Part shown: positions 45,685 through 55,428 of the stretch, piece by piece
Position numbering within the stretch: the stretch's first letter is position 1
Layout: each line of letters opens with the position of its first letter
Assembly (NCBI GenBank): GCA_034521755.1
Contig: JAXHMB010000004.1
Coordinates: forward strand, 620,001 to 684,000
DNA length: 64,000 bases
Direction of reading: 5' to 3'
Origin: JAXHMB01 sp034521755
GTDB taxonomy: Bacteria; Bacteroidota; Rhodothermia; Balneolales; Balneolaceae
Made by a program: the position numbers and the translations under genes
Notes under the pieces: model-generated
Database searches by the model: none
What the model was told of the DNA's origin: nothing
Seen by the model: only the letters and a program-made list of their open reading frames with translations

Positions 45685-46644
45685 ATGAATAGCAGTTTGC
45701 AGGTTTTTATGAATGGAATAATTGACTATGCCGGATTATTTCCGCCGGCTCAGCTTTCATTGGATACCTCTATTCATAATTTTGCACGCTATAAAAAGGG
45801 GGAAGATGCTGACATGCTTTCCCGGTTTATTATTCCTGCCTCACAACTGCATCGGCTGGAAGATTATGGGAATGAACTCTTTAAAGCCGACCCGCCTTTT
45901 GACTTTTCTGTGCTTGGCAAAGGCACTGAAATGATTGCTGATTTTGGTGATGCAATTGAGGATGTTATTGAAAACTGTGAGGCTTTTAATAATGCTCATG
46001 GTGATACGGTTACTACTGAACTACTTGAAATGAAGCTTCCCAAAGAGGCCGCTTTCTCAAATGATGTCAATCTTATCGTAGATCTTTTAAACAGAAATGC
46101 CGAAAGGTTTGCAGAGAATCCCCAAACACCTTCATGTATCTTTTATGAAACGATCTGGGAAGAGAATTGGAAGAATGATATTCAAACTGCTCTTAAAGCA
46201 ATTGAACAACATAATGAATCAATTGAAGGAGACGATGAGAGTTATCGGTATGCAGGCTTTAAAATTCGTTGCGGCGGCGTAGAAGCCCATATGTTTCCAA
46301 GCGCAGAGCAGGTAGCATTTGCGTTGAATAAAGCACGAGAATATAACGTAGCAATAAAGTGTACTGCCGGTCTGCATCACCCTGTTCGGCATTATAATGA
46401 CTCCGTTCAAACCCGGATGCATGGATTTTTTAATGTGTTTGGCGGAGCCATGTTGGCCTATGCGCATAACCTCTCAGATGAGGAACTTGTAGAAATTTTG
46501 ATTGAAGAAGATCCCGCTCAGTTTTCTTTTACTGACAAAGGATTAAGCTTTGACGATTATTTTATACCGACAAAAGAAATTGAAGAACTGCGAGAAGTCG
46601 CCCTCATTTCTTATGGAAGCTGCAGTTTTGAGGAACCTATCTGA
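45685..46644 (+). CDS. conserved hypothetical protein, 319 aa, next to fumarylacetoacetase
   Basis: Not recognised as a named family. No signal peptide. The conserved-looking parts are near the start (GIIDYAGLFPPAQLSLD), in the middle (FKIRCGGVEAHMFPSAEQVA and IKCTAGLHHPVRHYND), and at MHGFFNVFGGAMLAY. Alternating strands and helices with Gly- and His-rich ends would suit a TIM barrel. It lies 130 bp upstream of fahA, so a link to aromatic amino acid breakdown is possible but unproven. Confidence 0.6.
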   Translation: MNSSLQVFMNGIIDYAGLFPPAQLSLDTSIHNFARYKKGEDADMLSRFIIPASQLHRLEDYGNELFKADPPFDFSVLGKGTEMIADFGDAIEDVIENCEAFNNAHGDTVTTELLEMKLPKEAAFSNDVNLIVDLLNRNAERFAENPQTPSCIFYETIWEENWKNDIQTALKAIEQHNESIEGDDESYRYAGFKIRCGGVEAHMFPSAEQVAFALNKAREYNVAIKCTAGLHHPVRHYNDSVQTRMHGFFNVFGGAMLAYAHNLSDEELVEILIEEDPAQFSFTDKGLSFDDYFIPTKEIEELREVALISYGSCSFEEPI

Positions 46645-46774
46645 TGATTTAAAAAAGCTGGGGCTTTATTAAATCAATGTTTAATGTTGAATGCTAAATT
46701 TTGAATGAATACTAAAATTTAGATTGCAACAATCAATTCAGCATTTATAATTTTAAACTCATAATTGATAGCGT

Positions 46775-48064
46775 ATGTATCCAACCAACGATCCGAATTT
46801 GGAATCATTTATTGATGTAGATCCGAAATCCCATTTCCCTATCCAAAACCTGCCGTATGGAGTTTGTAAACCTAAGGATGGAGGAGAAGTCTTTATTGCA
46901 ACAGCCATTGGTGATTATGTATTGAATCTTTCAGAGCTTGAAAAGGCCGGTGTATTTGACGGTCCTGAGCTTGATGGCAAAGAAGTATTCAACCGAACCA
47001 CACTCAACGCATTTATGGCCTTGGGACACAAGGCTTGGTCGGAGGCTCGATCGGTGATCAGCAATTTGTTAAGCAGTGATGAGCCAACGCTTCGTGATAA
47101 TGAATCACTGAGAAACAAAGTGCTCATCAGGCAAGATGACGTTGACATGTTGTTACCGGTCGATATTGGAGATTATACAGATTTCTATTCTTCAGAACAG
47201 CATGCATTTAATGTAGGTACCATGTTTCGGGGTCCGGAAAATGCCTTAAAGCCCAATTGGAAACACCTGCCGGTTGGATACCATGGACGTGCAAGTTCAG
47301 TAGTAGCAAGTGGAACAAATTTGCATCGTCCCCAGGGGCAGATTCTTTCTGATGATGGCGAAACGCCTGTCTTTTCACCTTGTAAATTATTGGACTTTGA
47401 GTTGGAAATGGGATTCCTGACCGGGCAAGGTAACGAGTTGGGAGATAATATTTCCATAAAAAATGCCAAAGATCATATCTTTGGACTCATGCTGGTTAAT
47501 GACTGGAGTGCCCGGGATATCCAAAAGTGGGAATATCAGCCACTGGGACCATTTCTGGCCAAGAATTGGGCTACCTCTGTTTCGCCATGGATTGTAACCC
47601 TTGATGCCCTTGAGCCTTTTAAGACATCCGGACCCAAGCAAGATCCCGAACCGCTTCCTTATTTAAGAACGGATGATGGTTGGTATGACATCAACTTGGA
47701 AGTATTCCTACAGGGTGAAGAAATGGATGAGGCACATAAAATTTGTGATTCAAACTACAAGAACTTGTACTGGAGTATGAATCAGCAGCTGGCTCATCAA
47801 TCTATCACCGGTTGCAACATCCGTCCGGGAGACCTGTATGCTTCAGGAACGATTAGCGGGAAGACCGAAGACTCTTATGGAAGCATGCTCGAGTTGAGCT
47901 GGAAAGGAGAAAAGCCGATCAAATTTCCCAATGGAGAAGAGCGAACTTTTATCCAGGATGGTGATACCGTTACCATGACAGGGTATGCACAGGGAGAAGG
48001 CTACCGTGTAGGTTTCGGTGAAGTAACCGGAAAAATACTGCCACCTAAAGATCTCGATGTTTAA
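46775..48064 (+). CDS. fahA: fumarylacetoacetase
   Basis: 429 residues. N-terminal domain with NLPYGVCKPKDGG, then the FAH core: DYTDFYSSEQHAFNVGTMFRG (active-site His and Asp), LPVGYHGRASSVVASG, DFELEMGFLTG, NDWSARDIQKWEYQPLGPFLAKN, and SGTISGKTEDSYGSMLELSW. It hydrolyses fumarylacetoacetate to fumarate and acetoacetate, the last step of tyrosine and homogentisate breakdown. No other genes of that pathway are in the window. Confidence 0.97.
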   Translation: MYPTNDPNLESFIDVDPKSHFPIQNLPYGVCKPKDGGEVFIATAIGDYVLNLSELEKAGVFDGPELDGKEVFNRTTLNAFMALGHKAWSEARSVISNLLSSDEPTLRDNESLRNKVLIRQDDVDMLLPVDIGDYTDFYSSEQHAFNVGTMFRGPENALKPNWKHLPVGYHGRASSVVASGTNLHRPQGQILSDDGETPVFSPCKLLDFELEMGFLTGQGNELGDNISIKNAKDHIFGLMLVNDWSARDIQKWEYQPLGPFLAKNWATSVSPWIVTLDALEPFKTSGPKQDPEPLPYLRTDDGWYDINLEVFLQGEEMDEAHKICDSNYKNLYWSMNQQLAHQSITGCNIRPGDLYASGTISGKTEDSYGSMLELSWKGEKPIKFPNGEERTFIQDGDTVTMTGYAQGEGYRVGFGEVTGKILPPKDLDV

Positions 48065-48515
48065 TCATGGGTTGTCTTATAGAGATTGCTTCCCAAGTTT
48101 TCGGGGGTTTAAAATGACGGGCATTGGTTATTAACACCCCTCGTCCGCCAGCCCTAGCGGAATCCCGCAAAGCGGGGCCATACAATGGCATTCCGCAGGG
48201 CTAGCTGGCGGACACTCCCCTGAAGGGAAGATTATTTTCCGGCCTTGTATTCTGCGTAGAGAGCAGAAAGCGAACAGGAGTATTTCGTACCGGTAAGAAA
48301 TCTTTTAAACAATTACAGTCAATAGAAGGACCATTGAAATACTCCCGCTTGAGGTTCGAAACGCCTGCAGAATACTCAGCCGGTGAGTTTTTTGGTTCGT
48401 TTTTTGTTCATTCAAAAAATGAACATATACATAGTATTACAGCAAGAATGGAAGGCACCCTGAGGCTTTGAGGCCCATTTTCGGTTTTACCGCCTAAAGA
48501 TCTGGGACTTTAACG
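48065..48515. repeat. non-coding region with long palindrome and degenerate repeat (copy B)
   Basis: 48143-48213 forms an imperfect inverted repeat (GTCCGCCAGCCCTAGCGGAAT against ATTCCGCAGGGCTAGCTGGCGGAC) enclosing a perfect inner hairpin CCCGC-AAA-GCGGG. Bases 48239-48424 match, in reverse orientation, the degenerate repeat at 24995-25196. No coding frame. It separates two convergent genes. Confidence 0.65.
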
Positions 48516-50264
48516 CTATTTGATAAGAGTTAACTTCTTCACTTTGCTCCGTTTGTCTGTAATAAGCCGATAGAAATATATACCCGAAGCCAGGCGATCA
48601 CTGCTCAGAGTTGGAGTGTATGTACCTGCTGTCCGAGGTCCGTCAATGATGGTTCGTACCAATCGGCCGGTTACATCATATAGCCTGAGTTGCACGTTAG
48701 AATCTTGTTGCAAAGTGAATTCAATGATTGTTGTACCATTAAAAGGATTCGGATAATTCTGTTTTAATGTTACGAGGTCAGCAGTATAAGATTTTGTAGC
48801 AACATTCAGGTTTATGCCTGCTGACCTGCTGGTATTTGCAGCTACGAGTCCAATTTCTTCAACATCTTTCCAGTTCCAGGTTGTTTCCAGACGAAGTTTC
48901 CCCGAATTGGAAACATTGGTGCCGATATAGATATCTGATGTACCATCTTTAAAATATGCAATTGCTGCAGCGGCATATTCATTAATATCAGCAGTTAAAG
49001 TGATAAGCACTTGATTAGATTCATTTCCCACAGGTGTAATATCAAAATAATTAGCAGCATGCGCTTCGATCAATTTTTCACTGCTAAGTGATGATTGGGT
49101 ACCATTGATCGTTTCTGTAATAGTAGGATCAGGATAGTTTAAGCGTTCCTCAAACCCATAGTTGAGGGGTGCATTTTCAGGGCCTGAAGCATAGTGCCAA
49201 AGGTGTGCTTCGGCAAATATATCGGGGTAAGAAGAACCGCGGGATTGTGTTTGAGAAATAATAGCATCCAGAAAATCCATCGTTGCATTTGACTTTATTT
49301 CTTCTTGCCAAACATCCACCCAGAAATCGGGGCCAAAGATTTCATTAAAAAAGATAGAGAAGCTGACATCCCAATAAGCACCGGGGGTTGCACTGGCCGG
49401 GTCTAGAAAAATTGAACGGCTGTCGACTATATAATTGTAGTAGTCATTAACATTGTCGTAGGTGACCTCTTCCATCAGGGTGGCATCCATTTCAATCCAG
49501 TTGAAGCTGCCGGCACTGCCTTGCCACTGGTTGTTAGCATATTGAATGGCATGCTTAAATTCATGAGCCATGGTTACATATATAGCTCCAATCTGATCCC
49601 CATCAGGATGATCATTTGGAGGAAATCCATTCAGAAAATTGTTATGTATTTCTATTTCCGTAGTGTTGCCAAGTGCACGCGTTTGCCCATAAAAACCGGT
49701 ACCAAGGTTTCTGATCGTTACATCATACTGGCTGGATTGCAGAATAGGATCAGTGAATCCCAAGCCCTGAACCTGGTAGCGCCAGGAAGAATCTGCGGCC
49801 GCTGCTACATACTCTACATAATCCGGCACACCATTCACTCCTGAAGTGTCATCGGGTGGAACTGCGTCATTGCCGGATGTTTCGTAATGAATCAAAAAAT
49901 TTCCAGAGGGAGATGTGTAGGTTTCACTGGCCTGACTGGCAGCGGTCATTCTTTCAATTTCATCAATAGTAGTCTGGCTCAGCTGGTCTCTTTTTCGATG
50001 ATAGTCAGCAAAAACAGGGGTTCCGCATTTTACGGGTTCCCCACCTCTAGTTTGGAAATTAGCCGGTAACTTGGATGGAGACCTGACAGCATAAAATTTA
50101 TAGAGCACACTTTCATCGGTGGATAGCTGCCCCTTTTGATAGGCTTTATCAATAGCTTCCAGCACGGGATGTTCATGCAGATGTGTCTGCTGTGCGGAAA
50201 CCTTGCTGACTGCCAAAAGCATCAAAAAGATTGCCAGGCATATAGATGCTCGTACTAATGACAT
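48516..50264 (-). CDS. MXAN_6640-like putative metalloprotease with T9SS C-terminal sorting domain
   Basis: 582 residues. Signal peptide (ICLAIFLMLLAVSKVSAQ). Zinc motif HEFKH in TMAHEFKHAIQYANN, and the Glu in FNWIEMDATLMEEV. The C-terminal 80 residues are a type A T9SS sorting domain: LKQNYPNPFNGTTIIEF, VQLRLYDVTGRLVRT, LASGIYFYRLIT, ending in KKLTLIK. So it is exported by the Sec and type IX systems. PorX, a T9SS regulator, lies at 53322. Confidence 0.9.
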   Translation of the reverse strand: MSLVRASICLAIFLMLLAVSKVSAQQTHLHEHPVLEAIDKAYQKGQLSTDESVLYKFYAVRSPSKLPANFQTRGGEPVKCGTPVFADYHRKRDQLSQTTIDEIERMTAASQASETYTSPSGNFLIHYETSGNDAVPPDDTSGVNGVPDYVEYVAAAADSSWRYQVQGLGFTDPILQSSQYDVTIRNLGTGFYGQTRALGNTTEIEIHNNFLNGFPPNDHPDGDQIGAIYVTMAHEFKHAIQYANNQWQGSAGSFNWIEMDATLMEEVTYDNVNDYYNYIVDSRSIFLDPASATPGAYWDVSFSIFFNEIFGPDFWVDVWQEEIKSNATMDFLDAIISQTQSRGSSYPDIFAEAHLWHYASGPENAPLNYGFEERLNYPDPTITETINGTQSSLSSEKLIEAHAANYFDITPVGNESNQVLITLTADINEYAAAAIAYFKDGTSDIYIGTNVSNSGKLRLETTWNWKDVEEIGLVAANTSRSAGINLNVATKSYTADLVTLKQNYPNPFNGTTIIEFTLQQDSNVQLRLYDVTGRLVRTIIDGPRTAGTYTPTLSSDRLASGIYFYRLITDKRSKVKKLTLIK

Positions 50265-50393
50265 TACAAATGGGGCGGTTTAAACTATTGAGTTACAGTT
50301 CATTTCTTCCAAAATTACTCTTATTTTTAGCCTCTACAAAATCAGAGTAACCAGCATTCGTTAATTCGAATTGCATAAGGCGCTAAGTAAATA

Positions 50394-51350
50394 ATGTGCG
50401 AAGTTATACTTTATTATAAATTCCGTGAAATTGATGATCCTGAAACGTTTTGCAAAGAGCACAAATCTTTTTGCAAGGAACTCGGCGTAAAGGGTAGAAT
50501 CTATATTGGTGAAGAAGGTATCAATGGAACACTCGGGGGGACGCCTGAACAAGTTCAAAGATACAAAGATCACCTTTCATCGATCGAAGGTTTTGAAAAC
50601 ATTGATTACAAAACGGACACTTCAGACTACATCCCCTTCGCAAAATTGATTTGTAAAACGCGTGATGAAATTGTGGCGCTGCATACCGAAGCTGATCCTA
50701 AAAAGGGCGGTAAATATCTGGAGCCATCCGAATGGAAGCAGGTGATGGAGTCAGAAGAAGACTATATTATGATTGACGTGCGCAATGATTACGAATCTAA
50801 AATTGGTTACTTTGAGGGTGCATTAACTCCTGAAATTGAAAACTTTTATGAATTTCCCGAGTGGCTTGAAAATCTAAAAGCAGATAAAGATAAAAAAGTT
50901 CTGATGTACTGCACCGGCGGCATTCGCTGCGAGAAATTTTCGGTGCTGATGAAAGAAAAGGGCTGGGAAGACGTGAACCAGCTGCATGGCGGTATCTTGC
51001 GTTATGGAAAGGAAGAAGGGGGAGAACATTTTAAGGGCAAGTGCTTTGTTTTTGATGATCGCCTGGTGGTTCCTGTGAATGAAAAGGATATGGAGCCTAT
51101 TGCCGAGTGTGAGATTACGGGCAAGCCGGCGGATACGTACATTAATTGTGCAAATATGGAGTGCAACAGGCTGTTTGTATGCTCAGAAGAAGGGGCAAGA
51201 AAGATGGAAGGTTGCTGTAGCGAAGAGTGTCGCCAAAGCGAATATAAAAGACCCTTTGACCCTGAGAATGCTTTCCGGCCGTTTCGAAAATGGTACAATT
51301 ATTTTGATGAAGATTTTAAAGAAAGAGAGCTGGAAGAGAAAGAAAGATAA
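50394..51350 (+). CDS. trhO: tRNA uridine(34) hydroxylase / rhodanese-like TrhO
   Basis: 318 residues. N-terminal acylphosphatase-like domain with GRIYIGEEGINGTLGG, then the rhodanese domain with IDVRNDYESKIGYFEGA and active Cys near residue 173 in LMYCTGGIRCEK. The C-terminal part has a Cys cluster (CANMECNRLFVC, EGCCSEECR), probably metal binding. It makes 5-hydroxyuridine at tRNA wobble position 34. Divergent from the metalloprotease. Confidence 0.93.
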   Translation: MCEVILYYKFREIDDPETFCKEHKSFCKELGVKGRIYIGEEGINGTLGGTPEQVQRYKDHLSSIEGFENIDYKTDTSDYIPFAKLICKTRDEIVALHTEADPKKGGKYLEPSEWKQVMESEEDYIMIDVRNDYESKIGYFEGALTPEIENFYEFPEWLENLKADKDKKVLMYCTGGIRCEKFSVLMKEKGWEDVNQLHGGILRYGKEEGGEHFKGKCFVFDDRLVVPVNEKDMEPIAECEITGKPADTYINCANMECNRLFVCSEEGARKMEGCCSEECRQSEYKRPFDPENAFRPFRKWYNYFDEDFKERELEEKER

Positions 51351-51354
51351 CAGA

Positions 51355-52146
51355 CTAATCCTTGAAAAATGCTTCTGCAATGGAAGCAAAATGCTTGGGG
51401 CGATCCAGAAAGGCGTAGTGTCCGGCATTATCAATCACAACAAGTGCGGCATTTTTAATACCCGCTTCCATACGTTCACCTTGGTACAATGGAGTTGCGT
51501 TGTCATCGCGTCCCCAAAGCAGTAGTACTTCATGGGGGATAGCAGGCAGGCAGGATTCAAGATGCTCAGTGACTGATTTAACGAATGTTTCACGCATTAC
51601 TCCGCTCAGTTCAGCGTACTCTGAAGACCCCAATGCTTTCCAAGCTGAAGTATTTCGGAGCCAATCCAAGGCTTTTTCTCTTTGCTTCGAAGGCAGTATT
51701 AAGAAGGGAGCCTTAAGCAGTTTCGCCGTGTATTTTTTAACGTAGTAAGAAGCAGAACGCCTCGGTTTCATCCCTGCACCACCGGTAATCAAAACTTTAT
51801 CAATCCGTTCTTTGCCAGATGGTCGGGCACAAAGTTTAAGAGTGATGCGCCCCCCAAAAGAATGGGCCAGCAGGTCAACGGGTTCATCAAATTTATCTTT
51901 GATAAACGACTCAATCATATCTGCATAGTCATCAATATGCCAGGATGTTGATGGCTCCGGTGTATCTCCAAACCCGGGAAGGTCCAGCACAAAACATTCT
52001 CTAAGATGACTAAGCTGTTTCGCTAAGGGCATCATTACGCTACTGCTGCTTCCCCATCCATGGAGGACGATGAGCGGCTTCCCTTCACCTAACTGGTGAT
52101 AATTGACCGGCATGCTTTGATAGGTATATGTTTTTGAATCAGGCAT
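51355..52146 (-). CDS. alpha/beta hydrolase
   Basis: 263 residues, classic alpha/beta fold: oxyanion loop IVLHGWGSSSSV, nucleophile Ser in LLAHSFGGRITLK, Asp in LLWGRDDNATP and His in IDNAGHYAFLDRP. Similar to MhpC/BioH-type hydrolases; substrate unknown. No signal peptide. The stop lies 4 bp from the trhO stop (convergent). Confidence 0.92.
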   Translation of the reverse strand: MPDSKTYTYQSMPVNYHQLGEGKPLIVLHGWGSSSSVMMPLAKQLSHLRECFVLDLPGFGDTPEPSTSWHIDDYADMIESFIKDKFDEPVDLLAHSFGGRITLKLCARPSGKERIDKVLITGGAGMKPRRSASYYVKKYTAKLLKAPFLILPSKQREKALDWLRNTSAWKALGSSEYAELSGVMRETFVKSVTEHLESCLPAIPHEVLLLWGRDDNATPLYQGERMEAGIKNAALVVIDNAGHYAFLDRPKHFASIAEAFFKD

Positions 52147-52776
52147 GATGAAAAGAACATCTTATAAATATATCTCTTAAACAAACCTGAGTTTGACATA
52201 ATTTTCGATCTTGAAAAATACAAAACAGGAGAGCGTCTTCTTTTTGTATTCATTCAGCTAAGATCATTAATAGTCCCGTTGTTCTGTTACTGTTTTTGAA
52301 CGATCAAAAAAGTAACCCAAAAAATCGCCGTCTGAAATCCTGAACCCGCTCCATCCTGCGGGCGGGACCAAATCGATGGTCTGTCGATTTTTGTGCTTGC
52401 TTCGATGGTAGAACCAGTACGATTTGATCCTGACCGCCCTTCGGATTCCGCACAGGATATTATGCCGGGAGAAATCAGCCCTATTCTGGAACTAAGGCAA
52501 GATTCTTGTTCTCCCTTATGGCAGGATTAGCGATTAATGACACTATGAATTGTTAAAGATTGCTGTCAGATTCCTACTTATTTCAAAACGAAATGACCAG
52601 ACAAATAGAGGGTATGGCAACTGATTCTAAAAACAGGTGATAAAAGCTTTTGAACTGGCTTCTTATCTCTGCCAAGAGCACGCCTATGGCGGAACTCATG
52701 TAAAACAAGCTGCATATTGTAAGGAATGTGTATTAAGCTGGTCTTACTTAATACATCATTAATTGAATGTGTAATT
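52147..52776. repeat. non-coding region with degenerate repeat (copy C)
   Basis: About 52279-52480 shares blocks with the repeats at 24995 and 48239: GTTACTGTTTTTGAACGATC, then AAAAAGTAACCC and a C/G-rich section, followed by GCTTCGATGG. The likeness is weaker than between the other two copies. The rest (52480-52776) has no convincing gene; a frame near 52640 (ELASYLCQEHAYGG) is too short to assign. Confidence 0.5.
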
Positions 52777-53298
52777 ATGAGCTGGAAACGGAAGCTGTTT
52801 TTTATATTTGAAGCACTTAAGATTACACCGGCTGAACGTAAGTCTGTTTCAATTCTATTGGTTCTTATGGTGGTTTTAGCGGCTGTGAATCAGTATATAG
52901 AGCCACAATTGACGGTAGATGAGCATGAGTATGCTGCCTTGGAAACAGAATTTCAACAAAGAAGTCAGGCTCTTGAGATGGAGGAAGCTGAACTGATGAA
53001 GCGTTATAATCCAGCTGTGGAATCTGACATTCCAAAGAAAGCAGTTTCTGCCGACACTACTGATTCTTCTTCTGCCGGAACAGCGGAAGATGCTATTTCA
53101 GAAACAATTAATATCAATACAGCAGATCTGAAGGCACTTCAAAAACTTACAGGCATTGGTCCAGCGTATGCACAGCGTATTATTAATCATAGAAATGAAC
53201 ACGGATTATTCACATCATTTGAAGAACTATTGAAGATTAAGGGCATTGGCAAAAAGCGGTTGGAAAAGATCAAACCTTTTATCAAACTTAAAGAGTAA
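52777..53298 (+). CDS. ComEA-like helix-hairpin-helix protein
   Basis: 173 residues from ATG 52777 (in-frame GTG at 52726 is less likely, as it precedes the hydrophobic N-terminal part). A membrane segment (SVSILLVLMVVLAAV) is followed by a charged linker and the HHH domain at the C-terminus: ININTADLKALQKLTGIGPAYAQRII, then FEELLKIKGIGKKRLEKI. ComEA proteins bind DNA at the outer side of the inner membrane during transformation. 23 bp before PorX. Confidence 0.85.
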   Translation: MSWKRKLFFIFEALKITPAERKSVSILLVLMVVLAAVNQYIEPQLTVDEHEYAALETEFQQRSQALEMEEAELMKRYNPAVESDIPKKAVSADTTDSSSAGTAEDAISETININTADLKALQKLTGIGPAYAQRIINHRNEHGLFTSFEELLKIKGIGKKRLEKIKPFIKLKE

Positions 53299-53321
53299 AT
53301 TTCTAACGCTACAATGCATTG

Positions 53322-54875
53322 ATGTCTAACCGTATTCTTTGGGCTGATGATGAGATAGATCAGCTTAAACCGCATATTATTTTTCTTAAAAAAAAGGGTT
53401 TTGAAATCACTCCGGTGACCAACGGTGGAGATGCCGTTACGCTTATCAAAGATAAGGTTTTTGATATCGTGTTCCTGGATGAGCAAATGCCGGGTATGGA
53501 CGGACTGGCTACACTTAACAAGATAAAGACCATACAACCTTCTCTTCCGGTGGTTATGATTACCAAGAGTGAGGAAGAATCTATTATGGAAGAGGCCATA
53601 GGTGGAAAGATCTCAGACTACCTTATTAAACCGGTAAATCCCAACCAAATTCTGTTGACGGTTAAGCGTATTCTGGAGCGGAAAAGAATACGCACAGAAA
53701 AGTTTGCTCAAACCTACCTGGCAAATTTCAACGAGATTTCTGATCGTATTCAGGAGGACACTGATTGGAAAGAATGGATTGAAATTTACCAGCAGCTTAC
53801 CCGCTGGGATATTGATTTGGAATCAGGTGAAGAATCACTTTTGCAGGTGCTGGGAGATCAGTACCGGGAAGCCAACCGGATGTTTGGCCGTTATATTGAG
53901 CAGAAATATAGCCAATGGGTATCCGGACCTAAAAAAGACCGGCCAAAATTATCGGTAGATATTGTAAGTGATTATGTATTACCTCACTTGGAAACAGATA
54001 AGCCCACACTCTTTTTTGTTATTGACTGCCTGCGTTATGACCAGTGGCTGGTTTTTGAAAACTTGTTGAGCAGTTACTTTAGCATTGACACTGATTTCTA
54101 TTATTCCATACTGCCCACTGCTACCCCGTATTCAAGGAATGCAATTTTTTCCGGGTTATATCCTCTTGAAATTCAAAATATGTACCCTGAATTATGGGAT
54201 CAGGGAGACGATGAAAGTTCTCTGAATAAATATGAAGAAGAATTGTTAACAAAGCAGCTGGCAAGAAATGGCTACGTTATCAATGCCAAGTATGAGAAGA
54301 TACTGAATGCTGATGAGGGCAAGAAAATAACGGATCGCATTCTCAATTATACGCAATCACCACTCAGCACATTTGTCTATAATTTTATTGATACGCTTGT
54401 TCATTCGCGATCTGATTCTCAGATTCTCAAAGAAATTGCTCCGGATGTTCCTGCATTTCGGTCACTCACAAAGACGTGGTTTGAGCATTCATCGCTCTTG
54501 GAAATTTTTAAAATTCTGGCGGATGAAGATGTTACTATTGTAGTAACCAGTGATCATGGAGCAGTACGGGCTTTGAGGGATACACGAGTGTATGGAGACC
54601 GGGAAACCTCAACCAGCTTGCGCTACAAGTTTGGCCGTAACCTCAATGCCAACGAAGATATCACTATGATGATTGATGATCCGGAAGCCTACAAGCTGCC
54701 ATCGCCGGGCATTGTTAATAATTATATCATCGCCAAAGAAGATTATTATTTTGTTTATCCTACCAATTACCACCGGTATCAGAACAGGTATCGGGATACT
54801 TTTTTACATGGGGGTGCCAGTATGGAGGAAATGATTTTACCCGTTGTAACGATGCGACCCCGGGCTTTTCAATAA
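53322..54875 (+). CDS. porX: T9SS response regulator PorX (receiver plus PglZ domain)
   Basis: 517 residues from ATG 53322 (TTG at 53319 also in frame). Receiver domain residues 1-120: acidic pair WADDE, phospho-acceptor Asp53 (VFLDEQMPGMDG), Lys in SDYLIKPVNP. A linker leads to the PglZ domain of the alkaline phosphatase superfamily: FFVIDCLRYDQW, then TPYSRNAIFSG, and TSDHGAVRAL. In Porphyromonas PorX with PorY controls type IX secretion gene expression. The PglZ part is a nucleotide phosphodiesterase in characterised members. Confidence 0.93.
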   Translation: MSNRILWADDEIDQLKPHIIFLKKKGFEITPVTNGGDAVTLIKDKVFDIVFLDEQMPGMDGLATLNKIKTIQPSLPVVMITKSEEESIMEEAIGGKISDYLIKPVNPNQILLTVKRILERKRIRTEKFAQTYLANFNEISDRIQEDTDWKEWIEIYQQLTRWDIDLESGEESLLQVLGDQYREANRMFGRYIEQKYSQWVSGPKKDRPKLSVDIVSDYVLPHLETDKPTLFFVIDCLRYDQWLVFENLLSSYFSIDTDFYYSILPTATPYSRNAIFSGLYPLEIQNMYPELWDQGDDESSLNKYEEELLTKQLARNGYVINAKYEKILNADEGKKITDRILNYTQSPLSTFVYNFIDTLVHSRSDSQILKEIAPDVPAFRSLTKTWFEHSSLLEIFKILADEDVTIVVTSDHGAVRALRDTRVYGDRETSTSLRYKFGRNLNANEDITMMIDDPEAYKLPSPGIVNNYIIAKEDYYFVYPTNYHRYQNRYRDTFLHGGASMEEMILPVVTMRPRAFQ

Positions 54876-54979
54876 ATCGTTTGGGTTTTAAAAGTAATGC
54901 CCGCCAGTCTATTGCAATCTGTATTTGAATGACAAGGAATAGCTACTATCTTGAGGGTGATTTATAACTGTTAGAACCT

Positions 54980-55408
54980 ATGGATAAAGAATTCACCACA
55001 CATTCGGAAAAGGAAACCATTGAGCTGGGTATTAAACTGGCAGAGCAATTTAATGCCGGTGATATTCTTTGTCTGGAAGGCAGGCTTGGTGCGGGCAAGA
55101 CACATTTTGTAAAAGGCTTAGCCAAAGGAATGGGTATTGATGAGAAGCAAGTTCATTCTCCCACTTACACATTGATTCATGAATATTTGGGAGGTGAAAA
55201 ACCTCTTTATCATTTTGATTGCTACCGAATGGAGTCGGAACAGGAGGCGTTGGAGATAGGAGCTGAAGAATATTTTTATGGGTCCGGCGTTTCGGTAGTC
55301 GAGTGGCCAAATAGAATTCGAGCACTGATTCCTGATGATGCTGTGTGGATCCAAATTGGCATAGAAAATCCAACAACCCGAAAATTTGTCATTTCAGATA
55401 ACCGATAA
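54980..55408 (+). CDS. tsaE: tRNA threonylcarbamoyladenosine biosynthesis ATPase TsaE
   Basis: 142 residues, normal family length. P-loop EGRLGAGKTHFVKG (about 33-46), switch region SPTYTLIHEYLG, and YHFDCYRMES with EWPNRI near the end. TsaE works with TsaB and TsaD to make t6A at tRNA position 37. Followed by a small gene after 20 bp. Confidence 0.95.
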   Translation: MDKEFTTHSEKETIELGIKLAEQFNAGDILCLEGRLGAGKTHFVKGLAKGMGIDEKQVHSPTYTLIHEYLGGEKPLYHFDCYRMESEQEALEIGAEEYFYGSGVSVVEWPNRIRALIPDDAVWIQIGIENPTTRKFVISDNR

Positions 55409-55428
55409 AAATGCGATATATTTAGCTC

